Made by a program: the position numbers and the translations under genes. A stretch of 64,000 nucleotides of DNA from Sequoia sempervirens (Eukaryota > Streptophyta > Pinopsida > Cupressales > Cupressaceae), in the NCBI GenBank assembly GCA_007258455.2, contig VDFB02252616.1:117568128-117632127 (forward strand), written 5' to 3'. Shown piece after piece: positions 24,290-35,234 of this stretch. The notes below the pieces were generated by a model, which worked only from the letters and a program-made list of their open reading frames with translations, did not search any database and had not been told where the DNA came from. Every line of letters starts with the position of its first letter. Within the stretch, counting starts at the first letter, position 1.

Positions 24290-25080
24290 ATAATAGAGTA
24301 GAGAAGCTTTTTTTAAATAGTTTTTAGATGTGGAAGATGAAGATGGGGGATTTATTAATAGATCAAGGTATGTGGGATATTGTTGATGATAATTTTATGA
24401 GGCCTAGAAATCCTACTTTGACTATTCAATATGGTGTTTTGGACCATAAAGCTAAGGGTATAATGAAATTGTTCCTAGCATAATCTTCTTTGATTAATAC
24501 ATCCATGAAGAAACCTTTCCATGGAAACCGTGGAAGAAAATTGGTGAGATGTATCAAGCCAAATCTTTAGTGAATAATATTTTTTTTAGGAATAAATTAT
24601 ATTCCTTGAGGATGGAAGAGGGTGGATGAATTAAAAACCACCTGGAATCATTCAATGTGTTTTTGGCTCAATTGGCATCATTTGGTGTCAAAATGGATGA
24701 GGTGGAAAAATGTAAAATATTTCTTTTTCCTTTTCCTGATTCGTGGGATTCTCTTGTTATGGCCATTGGGAGTACTTCTATTATCTTGAATATTCAATAT
24801 GTGGTGGATTCTTTTCTCTTTGAATAAATGAGAAGGAAGGTGTCCATTACTACCAAGGAGACCCTAAACGTTAATGGAAGACCTAAGGAAAAATACAAGA
24901 ATAATGAAAAGTGTGATAAATCCAAATCTCCTAGAAATTCCAAAGCTATTTTCTAGAACTGTGGTAAGCCTTGACACTTTGATAAGGAGTGGAAAGAATA
25001 AAATGAGAAGAAGAAGAAGAAGGAGAATAGATTTGATTCTAATTCAAAACCTAAGAAGGAATATAGTGATGCATTCATTG
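24290..25080 (+). pseudogene. Copia Gag, decayed
   Basis: The plus strand has copia Gag wording: KMKMGDLLIDQGMWDIVDD and PRNPTLTIQYGVLDHKAKG near 24340-24460, and LASFGVKMDE-like sequence near 24680. A nucleocapsid knuckle is seen near 24955 as NCGKP, stop, HFDKEW, so the first and last Cys are lost. A Lys/Arg-rich tail follows. Several frame changes. Confidence 0.75.
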
Positions 25081-26450
25081 TAAATTTTTCCACTCATGTA
25101 GGTAATAATGCATCGTTAATTGGCTCAAGTGCATATTTTCATACAACCTATAATAGAGATTGGTTTTCTAAATATGAAGAATTTGATGGCTCTAGGTAAG
25201 GTGTACTTGGGTGATTATTCTTGTTTAAATATTGTTGGTTGTGGTAAATTTAGAATTAATTTTCTTTATGGTAGAATAAAGAAGATCAATGGTGTGTTGT
25301 ATATCCTTGGATTAGCATGAAATTTTTTATTTGTGAGAAAACTAATAAATGCGAGTGTGCAAGTGATATTTTCTGATGGAGGATGCTAGATGGTTAGAGG
25401 TGTTGTGGTGATTTCTATAGGTGTTAGATATGACACGTTGTATAAACTTAATGCATGCACTATTGAGTGCAATAGTACTTTTATGAAAATAAATATTGTG
25501 GCTACTTTGTTGGAAGAGGTAAGGGTTTCATCTTCGGTAGATGGTCATGGCTTCTAGGTACCCAAGGGTCCAATATATTCTAAATCAAATTTATTTGTAC
25601 ATAACACTATGTTATGGTAGTAGAAACTTACCCACATTGGAGAAAATTTATTAAGGACCTTGAAAAATAAAAACCTTTTTGAAGGGTTGTCTGGTCTCAA
25701 TCTTGATATTGGTTTTTGTAAGCATTTATGAAAAAACAATGTGTTCATTTTTACTTGAGTTTTATAAATCTTGTGGTGTATTGGATCTTATTCATTCTGA
25801 TGTGTTTGGTCCTATAGATGTTCCTTCATTGGAAAATCCACATATTATGTTTCATTTTTTGATGATTATAGTAGAAGAACATGGGTTTATTTTCTAAAGA
25901 GAAAATCTAAATTTTTTAGTTGATCTAAAGAATTTAATGTAATGGTCGAGTTGTAGACTATAAAGAAAATAAAATGTTTGAGGACTGATAATGGTGGTGA
26001 ATTTTTCTCTAATGATTTTGATATATTGTGTAAATATTGTGACATTTTGAGACAAAAGAAAAATTATATTCTCCACAACAAAATGGAGTTACAAAAATAA
26101 TTAACAAGACACTGATGGAGAATGTTACGAGTATGCTAAGTGGTTTTGGTATAGAACAAATTTTTGGGGTTCAAATTGTTGCCACTATGTGTTACCTAAT
26201 TAATAGGTCTCCTACACTAGTTATTTTTTATAAGATTCCTATAGAGGCATGGTTGGATCACAATCCTTCACTAATACATCTTAAATTTTTCCATTATGAG
26301 GCATTTACACATATGCTAAAGGAGAAGCAAACATAGTTGGAGAATAAGACTATGAAATGTATCTTCAACAAATATAGCTATGGTGTGAAAAGATACAAGT
26401 TTTACTATCATTTAGCATAGAAGGTAATATATAGTAGAAATATTATTTCT
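25081..26450 (+). pseudogene. Copia protease and integrase, decayed
   Basis: Protease remains are visible at 25120-25190 (TYNRDWFSKYEEFDGS) with the catalytic loop damaged. Integrase starts at THIGENLLRTLKNKNLFEGL near 25630. The core keeps LRTDNGGEFFSNDFDI (second Asp) near 25980-26025 and YSPQQNGV, but the residue after NGV is Thr-Lys rather than the usual Ala-Glu, so the catalytic Glu appears lost. NVTSMLSGFGIEQIF and CYLINRSPT follow in 26115-26336. Confidence 0.85.
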
Positions 26451-26559
26451 AGAGAAACTAAGTCTTTTGAACTATTACATTGAAGCTAGAACAACAAAAA
26501 TAGGAAGATGTGATTCAACTTCCTTCTACACTTGAGAAAGTTGAATCAAGGCCCCTGAA

Positions 26560-26942
26560 TAGAAATTAAGTTGATGAGAGCTCATCTAGCTGTGAATCTT
26601 CAGAAGAGGAGGAAGAACCTCCAACTCAACATCTTCAAAGGTTTAAAAGGAATAGAGAACCATTTAAAAGGTATTCACCTAATTATTGAAGACCTTTTTT
26701 CTTTGAAGATTAACATTGATCATCCAAGATTTGTAGAAGAGGCATTAGGTATAATTGATGTAGAATCTTGAAAGATTGCAATGGATGAATAAATGGAAGC
26801 TTTGGAAAATAATAATATATGGGATCTTGTACCATTTCTTGCAAGAAAAAAACATGTTGGTTGCAAATGGTTGTTTAAGAAAAAGATGGGTCTGCACAGA
26901 GGTATTGAGAAGTACAAAGCATGGTTGGTTGTAAAGGGTTAT
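26560..26942 (+). pseudogene. Copia RT, 5' fragment only
   Basis: Short open stretch reading DHPRFVEEALGIIDVES, then MEALENNNIWDLVPF, GCKWLFKKKMG and YKAWLVVKGY, the conserved start of copia RT. Sequence stops being copia immediately after the GY codons, at the LTR boundary 26943. Confidence 0.88.
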
Positions 26943-27809
26943 TGATGAATCAACTTACAATCATATGCTCTGATACCAAATTGATAGCTCAATTCACACA
27001 CACATACACTTTGAAACCATAAACGATGACTCACAATTTCACATACACAGACTCCCAATGCTACACAGTCAAATAAAAGGAAGTAATTGTATATTTGCAA
27101 TCCATTGCAAAGTAGCAAAGCAAACAACAAAGGCCTCAATCAACCCTTTCAAAATCTACGCATAATACTTCAATTCTACAAGGTGACAATACTCTATTGA
27201 AATGCATTTATTATTCAAACATTTACATAATAGATATCCAATAGCAATAACCCAACCTTAATTTGTTGAATGGTTGATAGGAATTGAGTTCCATCACACC
27301 AAATAGTGAACACCAACATTTTAGCTTGTATGTAGCAACAAAATGGTTCTTGAGGAATTGACTTCTTGGTTGCCAATTGATTTCACCTTGGCATAGGTAG
27401 ATATGATCAAACTCCATACCTTGAACTGATTCCTTCTTTCTCTCAAAATCCAATCAATCTTTCTTGTTTGTTATCTGGCCAAACCTCCAAAAACAAATGC
27501 ATCAATACCTTTACATAAGCAAACAAAAATTGAAAACTTGGTTTCTCTCCCATCGTTCTCTTACCACTTCAGGATTCCTTCATGCATTTTCAGAATGGCT
27601 TCTCATGAATTGAAATATATTGACCTCCTCCTGCACATACTGAACCCTCCAAACCAACTGCATCGCATCCATCCTCTTCCAAGTTGTTGTTAACTACCAC
27701 CTCCCTCTATCCAACCAAACAAAAAGCATGATCTACCACAAGAATAAATCTCACTGCCACTTCCTCATTGGTTTATCTAGTTAATCGTTTATAGTTTTTC
27801 CAAGGTGCA
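26943..27809 (-). repeat. 3' LTR of the pol-less element (left copy)
   Basis: On the minus strand it starts TGCACCTTGG right after GGGGGAAAAGGCA and ends ...TTGATTCATCA. It resembles the right copy closely from TGATAGCTCAATTCACAC onward. Confidence 0.85.
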
Positions 27810-27810
27810 T

Positions 27811-27822
27811 GCCTTTTCCCCC
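27811..27822 (-). promoter_or_regulatory. Polypurine tract
   Basis: GGGGGAAAAGGC on the minus strand, directly before the 3' LTR. In the family it primes plus-strand DNA synthesis. Confidence 0.75.
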
Positions 27823-30599
27823 AAACACACGATCTCCAACCAAAATCCTGTCAAAAAAAAAAACTCCAAAAAAAAAGTAAAAGGAAAACCAAAATTTTAC
27901 AAGCTCCTGCAGCATACCCCCCAAGAGACAAAAGAAAGCATGTGCTCCTACAGCTAGAACTAATGATCAAAAAAATTTCCCCTCCATTTTTTTCTCCTTT
28001 TCCAACATCGCTTAGGGATAATCATCAGATTCCTTCGACATTGCTTTGAAAATATCCTTGCTTCCTTCCTAGATTTGTACCTATCATATACACTACTCAT
28101 TTACAACCTCCTTTTGTGCTCATCCACATACCAATTAGTATAATTGATCAGATTCACAAGCTCATTCCCTTTATCAACTTGTCTGTAAACTTTGACAAAA
28201 TCATCCTTCCACAATAGCCCATTATGGATTTTCCCATACATATTATAACTCACAAAATCCTTTCCACAATATGGAAATTCCACTCCATAAGCCTTTTTAG
28301 AATCCTCACTATCCAACATATTAGCATAATTTAAAACAATATGTTTCACCTCTTCCTATAGCTTTGTTGCAACCTCTTTACCACAGGTTGCCACCATTCT
28401 CTTTACATCCTTAGCTGCTTCATTTGGCTTCATGTTTCCATTAGCAATATTCTCCATTGTAGTCATGGCACATTCACGAGGACCCACTCTAGCTTCCTCA
28501 TTACACAAATCCATGCCTTCACTTTCATTTCTTTGGAAACTTTTACCACATACCGAACCTACACATTTTTTTTTACCTTTAGTCTTTATTGCTTCAACCC
28601 CTACAACTGTTGCAATCTCATCCATGGATTCTTCATTTTTTGCTGCTCTTTCTTCACTCTTCATGCCTCTTTTAACTAAAATCTCTTCTGCCCATTCTTT
28701 CTTTCCATCTCTCCTATCTAAATCATTCCTATGGTCCATTCCATATTCAGATTTATTCTTTTTGAACTTTCCAATATGTTTTTGTTTTTGTTCCTTTTTT
28801 CTTTTGTATCTTTGCTTCCTCATTTCTTTGTCATCTACAAGCCTCCACATTTCCATCTCATACTCATACATCTACTTATCACGATCCATCTCCTCAACCT
28901 TGTCATCTTCTTCTTTTAAACTAGAAATTTCATTCAAAGCTTCATTATTGAAATCAGTTTGCTTACCTTTTACCTTGCATGTGTCCTTCTCAAGATTCAT
29001 CCAATCTACTCCTAAAATTATTTCAGCCTTTTTCTTTTCCCTTGTTCCAACTCCTTTAGGAATTCCCTCCTCACGAAGTACTATTGCTTCTTCCCATTTC
29101 TTGAGCTCTTCTTCATAGCTTTCAACTTGTTGTCTTTGGCTATCCTACTACAACATGAACTCTCCATTCATGGTCTCAATATTTTATTCATTTTTTCCAT
29201 TCTTTTGAAAGGTTTTCCCTTCATCACATCCTACAACTCCACTCTTCTTTTATGCTATCCTACACTTCACCTACCATACTTTATTTGAATCTTGAGTTTT
29301 GATTTGATGTCTTCTTATTGTTGCACTTGACTTTTCTAAGTAATAGACTAAACTTTGCTTTAAATAATCTCCTACATGCTTCCTCACTTGCCAACTTACC
29401 CTATCTTCTTGTCTCCACTTGGATTTTTTCATACCTTTTATGCTTGGTACTTTCTTGTTGTCATAAACTCCATCATAAGTCCCTTCTTCTTTACACCTTA
29501 AGTATTGTCCCTTAACAACTAATTTATTTTTCCAACTTGGTACTATATACCCATGATTCACCAATTTCTTTCCTACCTCATAAAATTTCCTACCCACATC
29601 CTTACTTCTACATATATGCTCAAAATTAACATTTTCATTTCTACTTACATAACCAAAATCAACATTGTGACTTCCTTTTACCTGTTCACCTGAATTGTTA
29701 CCAGCATTGGTTTCTTTGTTTTCCATCTTTTCCTCTTTGTAGGCATATTTTCCTGCATCTACAACATATTCAAAAAAATCCTAAAACTCTGGGGTTTCTT
29801 CCTCATCTTTATTATCAAACCGATAATCATCAACACCATCCTCATTTTTATTTTGTAATGCAAACTCTTCCTGTCATGTTCTTTCAACTACTCTCCTTTC
29901 ATTCTCACCTTCATTGATGTCCATAGGCACTCTACTTGACCTGTCTAGATTGTAAACTCCAAAGAATTATTCTTGACCTTCAGTATAAGGCTCTTCATAC
30001 CTACATACACATTCTACAACACAACATTAGTAACCAAAACAAAAGACCATAATGTCTCCATGAGTGCCTCCTTCCTGGACACTCTCCTCTCTTCTTTACT
30101 TTCTTCCTCAAAAGTTTCTTTTTGCATGTCCTCTCTTTTCAAGGCTTCCTCACGTTATCTTCTTTTCTCCATAATCATCTACAATGTCCACTTCACTTTC
30201 TTTCTCACTGGCCACCACCAAGTATTCTCTCGGCTTCTTTCTTCAAGCCATTTATTTATGAATAACATGCATCTCTCTAAGTCTCCTCATAACTCTACCA
30301 TCTCTCTTTCAAACTCTAAATTTGGATTCTTCATATTGCCTTTCTTCTTGATGCTTTCCTTCTTAGTATACTATTGCATCTTCTAATATTTCTTCTTTTG
30401 TCTACCTGATACCTCACCTAAGGCATATCTTTTCTTGTCCTCTTCCTAGTATTTTGGCACCCAAGTTACTTTCATTAACCTACGATACTACAACACACAT
30501 CTATCAAAGAATTGATGGAAATACTAACTTCTTTGTCACACCTTTTGACACTCTCAACTTCTTCTTCTCAAATATTTCAAATATCTCCCAGATCTTAGG
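27823..30599 (-). pseudogene. Unknown hydrophilic protein of the pol-less element
   Basis: Read on the minus strand from the primer site: an initial Glu/Arg/Lys-rich region (LERCMLFINKWLEERSREN near 30260, then ETFEEESKEERR near 30110); then 29271-29726 with FEHICRSKDVGRKF, GYIVPSWKNKLVVKGQYLRC and DRVSWQVRKHVGDYLKQSLV; then 28356-28871, very basic (KEQKQKHIGKFKKNKSE) and Cys-containing; then 28101-28349 with VEFPYCGKDFVSYNMYGKIH and LINYTNWYVDEHKRRL. No domain is recognised and no membrane segment seen. It may be a diverged Gag-like structural protein; its interior position and basic composition fit, but that is inference. Stops and frame changes make it inactive as it stands. Confidence 0.6.
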
Positions 30600-30611
30600 G
30601 CTCTGATACCA
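30600..30611 (-). promoter_or_regulatory. Primer-binding site, initiator-Met tRNA type
   Basis: On the minus strand TGGTATCAGAGC, an exact match to the common plant initiator-Met primer site, four bases from the LTR end. Confidence 0.9.
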
Positions 30612-30615
30612 AAAA

Positions 30616-31485
30616 TGATGACTCAACTTAAATTCATACACTCTTATACCAAATTGATAGCTCAATTCACACACACATGCACTTTGAAATCATAAACGAT
30701 GACTCATGATTTCACATACACAAACTCCCAATGCTATGTGGTCAAATGAAAGGAAGTAATTGTATATTTTTAATCCATTGCAAAGTAACACAACAAAAAA
30801 TAATGGCCTCAATTGTCCCTTTCATAGTCTATGCATAATACTTTGATTCTACAAGGCTACAGTACTCTATTCAAATGAATTTATTATTCAAAAATATACA
30901 AAATAGATATCCAACAACAATAACCAAACCTTAATTCATTGAACAGCTAATAGGAAATGAGTTCCATCACACCAAACAATGAACATCAACATTTCAGCTT
31001 GTATGTAGCAGCATAACGGTTCTTAAGGAATTGACTTCTTGACTTCCAACTGATTTCACCTTGGCATAGGAAGATCTGATCAAACTCCACACTTTGAACT
31101 GATTCCTTCTTGCTTTCAAAATCTAATCAATCTTTGTTGTTTCTTATCTGGCCAAAATTCCACAAACAAATGCATCAATACCTTTACATAAACAAAATGT
31201 TTCTAAAAACAAGGTTTCTCTCCCACCATTCTCATGCCACTTCAGGATTCCTTCATACATTTTTAGAATGACTTCTCCTCAATTGAAATCCATCGACCTC
31301 CTAATGCAAAGACTGAACCCTCCAAACCAATTGTGTGACCTCAATCATCTTCCAAGCTGATGTTAACTACTACCTCCCTCTATGCGACCAGATAAAAAGC
31401 ACGATATACCACAAGAAGAAATCTCACTACCAATTCCTCATCGATTTTTCTAGTTAACCATTTCTCTTCTCCTAGCCACTACTCA
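30616..31485 (-). repeat. 5' LTR of the pol-less element (right copy)
   Basis: Pairs with 26943-27809. Similarity is clear to about 31465 and then fades; 31485 was chosen because the plus strand has CA there. Treat the outer limit as uncertain by some tens of bases. Confidence 0.8.
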
Positions 31486-32148
31486 CACAAAACAAACATC
31501 GATCACTTGTAACTACTTGACCATGTGGGGAAAAGGAATAGGTTTTCCATAACTACTTGTTCATGTTTTTGTCATTCTTCAGATCTAAAAAAATAATAAT
31601 AACCCTCCTCTCAAGATTAGTGTAGGAAATAATTTTTCTACCTTTGCTTCCTTACAACATGTGCCTAGTAGTCAAATATCACTACTAAGAACATGTATTT
31701 TAATATATAATTTTAAACATTGAAGATTTTGTTACCTATAAGATTCACCTTTATGTTGAGGTGGTTTCATTAATAATTCAATACCATGGGTGTATATGTA
31801 GCTGATGGTTTATGGTTTGTTTTCTTGAACCTCCTTTGTTATGTGTTCGTAATGTATGATATACATTGGTGATTAAATAGAGATAAATTTTCTATAAGAT
31901 ATTATCAGTTTTTTTGTTTATATAAAACAATTAGAGATTGAAATTTTAAAGAAATTAAAGGAATTCTTGACCTCTAAGCAACTTTTTCTACTTGCTCCAT
32001 TATGATAGAATATATTTTTATTGTGTGAACTTGATTCCCTATAAGGTTCTGAAGTATTTAGGAAAGACACTTGATATTCCCACATAATCACATCAAACTT
32101 TACATCTACTCTAAATGAAGGAAATTTGATAGAAATAATAGGTAGGAG
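31486..32148. other. No gene recognised
   Basis: AT-rich spacer between two elements. No continuing copia coding sequence and no other recognisable module. Confidence 0.5.
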
Positions 32149-33770
32149 TGTGGCATAGAAAATTAGACACTCTTGATAAAAGAGACAATTTCACGCTTAA
32201 CTTTGACCTACTTTTGAGTACCCCTGCATTATTCATTCTTCAAAATAACATTTATAGGCCTCTAAGACCCATTATTTTTGATCTAGAGGCCTGTTTCAAT
32301 TAAAAATCATCTAAATCCTGACAAACAACACTTAATTCATTTATATCCTAAAAATCCACCTCCAAAAACCAGTAGTGGGACCCATTTGCAACCTTGGGAA
32401 AATGAGTCCCCTTTGGTGGGACCCATTCACCAAGGGTGGTGAATGAGTCCCTTTTGGGGGAAAATTCAATTTTGAGTGGAAATTTAATCAATTTAATTCA
32501 ATTTTTTAGTGGATGTAAGCCTCTTAGGTCTATATAACAAGAAAATTAGGTGTTGATGCCTATAAATACACATTTTAGGTCATTTTCTACACCTCTTATT
32601 CATTTTTACAAAGCAAAATCAAAAGTCAATTGTTAAGAGTCTTCCACAATAAGTTTCAATAGCATTTTCACAACAAACTTGAAGATTCCAGACAACAAGA
32701 TAGGGTTTTTGCAAGTCTTCAAGGTCACTATTCATTCAAGATCCAACATTGCAAAGAGTTGATGATGGATGCCTATGGTGAATCATGGAGAAATCTAGGT
32801 TGAGGAGATGCAACTAGCCATTTAGTCACAGCTAAAGACTTGTTTTCAAAGTGATTCCATCTTCCATTTCTCTCTATCTTCATATTTAAGGTTTGCATAA
32901 CATTTGTATGTCATTTTCAATCATTTGAGATGTTGTAGGGTTTCTCAAAATTGAATTATTGCATCACTCAAATCACATTTTCTCATCTTATTCTTGCATA
33001 TTAGAATAGGGTTTTATCTTACTTCAGATTTTCCTAGTCTTAGACACACTTAAGGTTAGTGTTTTATGTAGATTTTATTCATTCAAGGTTTGATTACAAA
33101 ATTAGGGGTTTGACCAAGGAAAACCCCCCATTAGAAAACAAACTTTAAGATGTTTTGCAGGTATTTTTTGAGATTCTGACCTAGGTTTCCATCAGGAAGT
33201 GTTGCGCAGGTGAGAAGGTATAGGTCTGAGACTTGAATTTGTAGAAAATTGAAAAAGGATTGATTCACCATGGATGGAAAATGAGTCCCACCAGTGGTGC
33301 CTATTAGAGTAGAATGCAGATTCTAGTACCCATTTGGCATAAACCAGTTTTTGGGCAGAAACCCTGACCTAGGACTGATTCACCTAGGGTGACAAATGAG
33401 TCCCAATCAGTCAAAAAGTCAACATTTCCAAATTTTTAGAGTTGTTTCCAATCTTCATCAGTCTCATAGGTGCACACATTTTGAGCTACAACTTTTTTTT
33501 TTATTCTATTTGTATTTTTGTTCATCTTTTTAAGTCTTTTGTAAACGTCATTGTGTTTTCAAACACTTCATATTTCATTAGTTATGCATATATAATCAAT
33601 CTATTTCACCAATTAGTTGCGTTTAGTCATAATTTCATTATACATAAATTAATTTGAGTGAACCACCTAGATTTTTTGTGTGGGACCTAGATCTCTTTCC
33701 ATTAGGTGAAAGACTCTAATTGAGCAAAACAAACATAGCATCCCTAATCCATCCCAAAATCTATGGTTCA
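32149..33770 (+). repeat. 5' LTR of the Tat-like element
   Basis: Starts TGTGGCATAGAAAATT and ends CTATGGTTCA; about 1622 bp. It matches 62679-63622 from the first base, including GATGATGGATGCCTATGGTG. Two tandem hairpins near 32377-32451 are described separately. Confidence 0.85.
32377..32451 (+). repeat. Two tandem hairpins in the 5' LTR
   Basis: First: GGGACCCATTT (32377-32387) pairs with AAATGAGTCCC (32400-32410). Second: GGGACCCATTCACC (32418-32431) pairs with GGTGAATGAGTCCC (32438-32451). Each has one A.C mismatch. The 3' LTR has only one such hairpin (62906-62939). Confidence 0.8.
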
Positions 33771-33772
33771 TT

Positions 33773-33785
33773 TTGGCGAACCTAC
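33773..33785 (+). promoter_or_regulatory. Probable primer-binding site
   Basis: TTGGCGAACCTAC follows the LTR end within a few bases. It starts like the TGGCG primer sites of several plant Ty3 elements; the tRNA was not identified. Confidence 0.5.
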
Positions 33786-33827
33786 ATATTGAACATCATC
33801 TCTTTTTGATTTACATGGAATTTACAT

Positions 33828-34081
33828 CCTAGGACTCAAATTGCATTAGCTTTTGCATTGTTTTTGAATCCTAGGGCTTACCAAAATTGAATTAGTGAAA
33901 CTATCATTTAGAGGTCATTATTGCATTTCATTTTATCAAAAACTTATAAAATTATGCATTTCCATTACTTATTTAGATTGTATAGAGTTGAACACATAGA
34001 AAAACATCAAAAAAATTAGAAAAAAAACTTTAAAATACCTCTCCTAGGACTCATTTGCCACCTTGGGCAAATCAGTCCTAG
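33828..34081 (+). repeat. Two strong hairpins in the leader of the Tat-like element
   Basis: CCTAGGACTCAAA (33828-33840) pairs with TTTGAATCCTAGG (33863-33875) with one mismatch. CTAGGACTCATTTGCC (34044-34059) pairs with GGGCAAATCAGTCCTAG (34065-34081), nearly perfect with a short loop. Both share the core CTAGGACTCA. Confidence 0.8.
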
Positions 34082-34223
34082 TGCACTTTTGCATCATTAT
34101 TTCCAGAATTCAGTTTCCTATTTTACATTTTTTTGTTTGCACAATTCATTTTTTGGTTTAGTTTAGTTATTTTTTGTTATAGTTAACTCATTTTCATAAG
34201 CATCATTTCCTTTCCTAGCATTT

Positions 34224-35225
34224 ATGGATAGCATTAGATTTTTTCAAGTTTCATTTTCAACGTTAGTTCCTAGTTCTTTTAAATTAGATTCATTAATACA
34301 TAAAAACAACAAACCACAAAAATCAAACCAGCCTTTCAAGCAAATGATTCAATTTAGAAACACCATCTCATCCAAGCCTCTTAATAGTGATGATGTAGAC
34401 AAGTGAGATGAAGTCCTTTAGGACTTCCTCTCACTCACTTCATCCTCTAAAGCTTGCCATGAGAAGCCTAAACCAATTAACCATAACTTATCTCTCAAAC
34501 CTCTTAGTCACAATGAATTTGACTTATTAGATGAAGCCCTTTAGGACTTCATCTCACCTAAGTCATCCATTAAGGTTTTTTGTGACCAACCTACAACAAA
34601 GAACGTTAACACCTCTAAAGTTTTCCATGAGAAGACTAAACCAATTGATGATAACTTACCCCTCAAACCTTTTATTCATGATGACTTTGACCTATTAGAT
34701 GAAGCCCTTCAATACTTCATCTTGCCTAAGTTATCAACTAAGCTTTTTTGTGAACAATCTAAAACTAAGGATGTTAATGTGATTCAACCTCAACTCATTC
34801 TTTACCCACCCTCACATAAACTTCATCCTTCCAATAAACTCGATTTTACCCTTTACCCATCTAAACCTGATGTATTGCAGCAATCAAGTAATCTTACTGT
34901 TGCTCATACATATAATATATGAAACAATCCACAACCACCGCAACCAACCCCACCCTCTTTACCTTTACCTAATCCTCCTATTTCTCCTCATTTTCCTTCA
35001 CACCCAAAGGAGTACGATCTTGTTGAACAACTCAAGAATACTCCTACAAAGATTTCCCTTTGGGATTATTTCATAATTCACCAAATTACCACACTATCCT
35101 TTAGACAACAGCACAACACATTGTGGTTCCTCCTGGCACAACTCCAAATGATGTGGCAACTTTAATACATGGAATGAATATAGTTATTCTAAACATTAAT
35201 TTCCATCAACATGAGCTCCCTCCTT
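34224..35225 (+). pseudogene. Gag/linker region of the Tat-like element, with internal repeats
   Basis: The plus strand encodes a Lys/Pro/Ser-rich polypeptide with three imperfect units, each with (D)EAL then F then a P/S-K-L/S pattern: DEVL at about 34408, FDLLDEAL at about 34515 and again at about 34690. Later the region reads KEYDLVEQLKNTPTKISLWD near 35010-35070, the conserved segment that precedes protease in plant Tat-like polyproteins. The frame runs to NFHQHELPP at 35201-35225, where the LINE enters, and resumes after 43195. No canonical capsid domain or zinc knuckle was found, so a capsid region may have been lost or is very diverged. Confidence 0.65.
35208..35225 (+). repeat. LINE target-site duplication, left copy
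   Basis: AACATGAGCTCCCTCCTT, identical to 43196-43213. The host protease-linker frame reads through it. Confidence 0.95.
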
Positions 35226-35234
35226 ACACTGTTT

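Larger units (their letters stand above)
24290..26942 (+). mobile_element. Ty1/copia retrotransposon remnant, truncated in RT
   Basis: Order gag, protease, integrase, RT identifies copia. It ends abruptly at 26942, exactly where the pol-less LTR element begins. No continuing copia RT was found after 31485, so the 3' half has been lost rather than merely displaced. No LTR was identified. Confidence 0.88.
26943..31485 (-). mobile_element. Pol-less LTR element carrying an unknown protein
   Basis: Direct repeats at 26943-27809 and 30616-31485 begin TGATGAATCAACTT and TGATGACTCAACTT in plus-strand order and stay similar for about 850 bp. On the minus strand the right copy is the 5' LTR: an initiator-Met primer site follows it, and a polypurine tract precedes the left copy. 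The 2.8-kb interior has minus-strand coding sequence but no RT, integrase, protease or classical gag was found. This is the layout of LARD or TR-GAG type non-autonomous elements. The outer end at 31485 is approximate and no target duplication was seen. Confidence 0.8.

Noticed and set aside
28432..29118. Long plus-strand open frame of 228 codons
   Set aside because: It is the complement of the Lys/Glu-rich minus-strand protein in the pol-less LTR element; its Ser/Phe/Leu-rich composition is what the reverse of such a gene gives.
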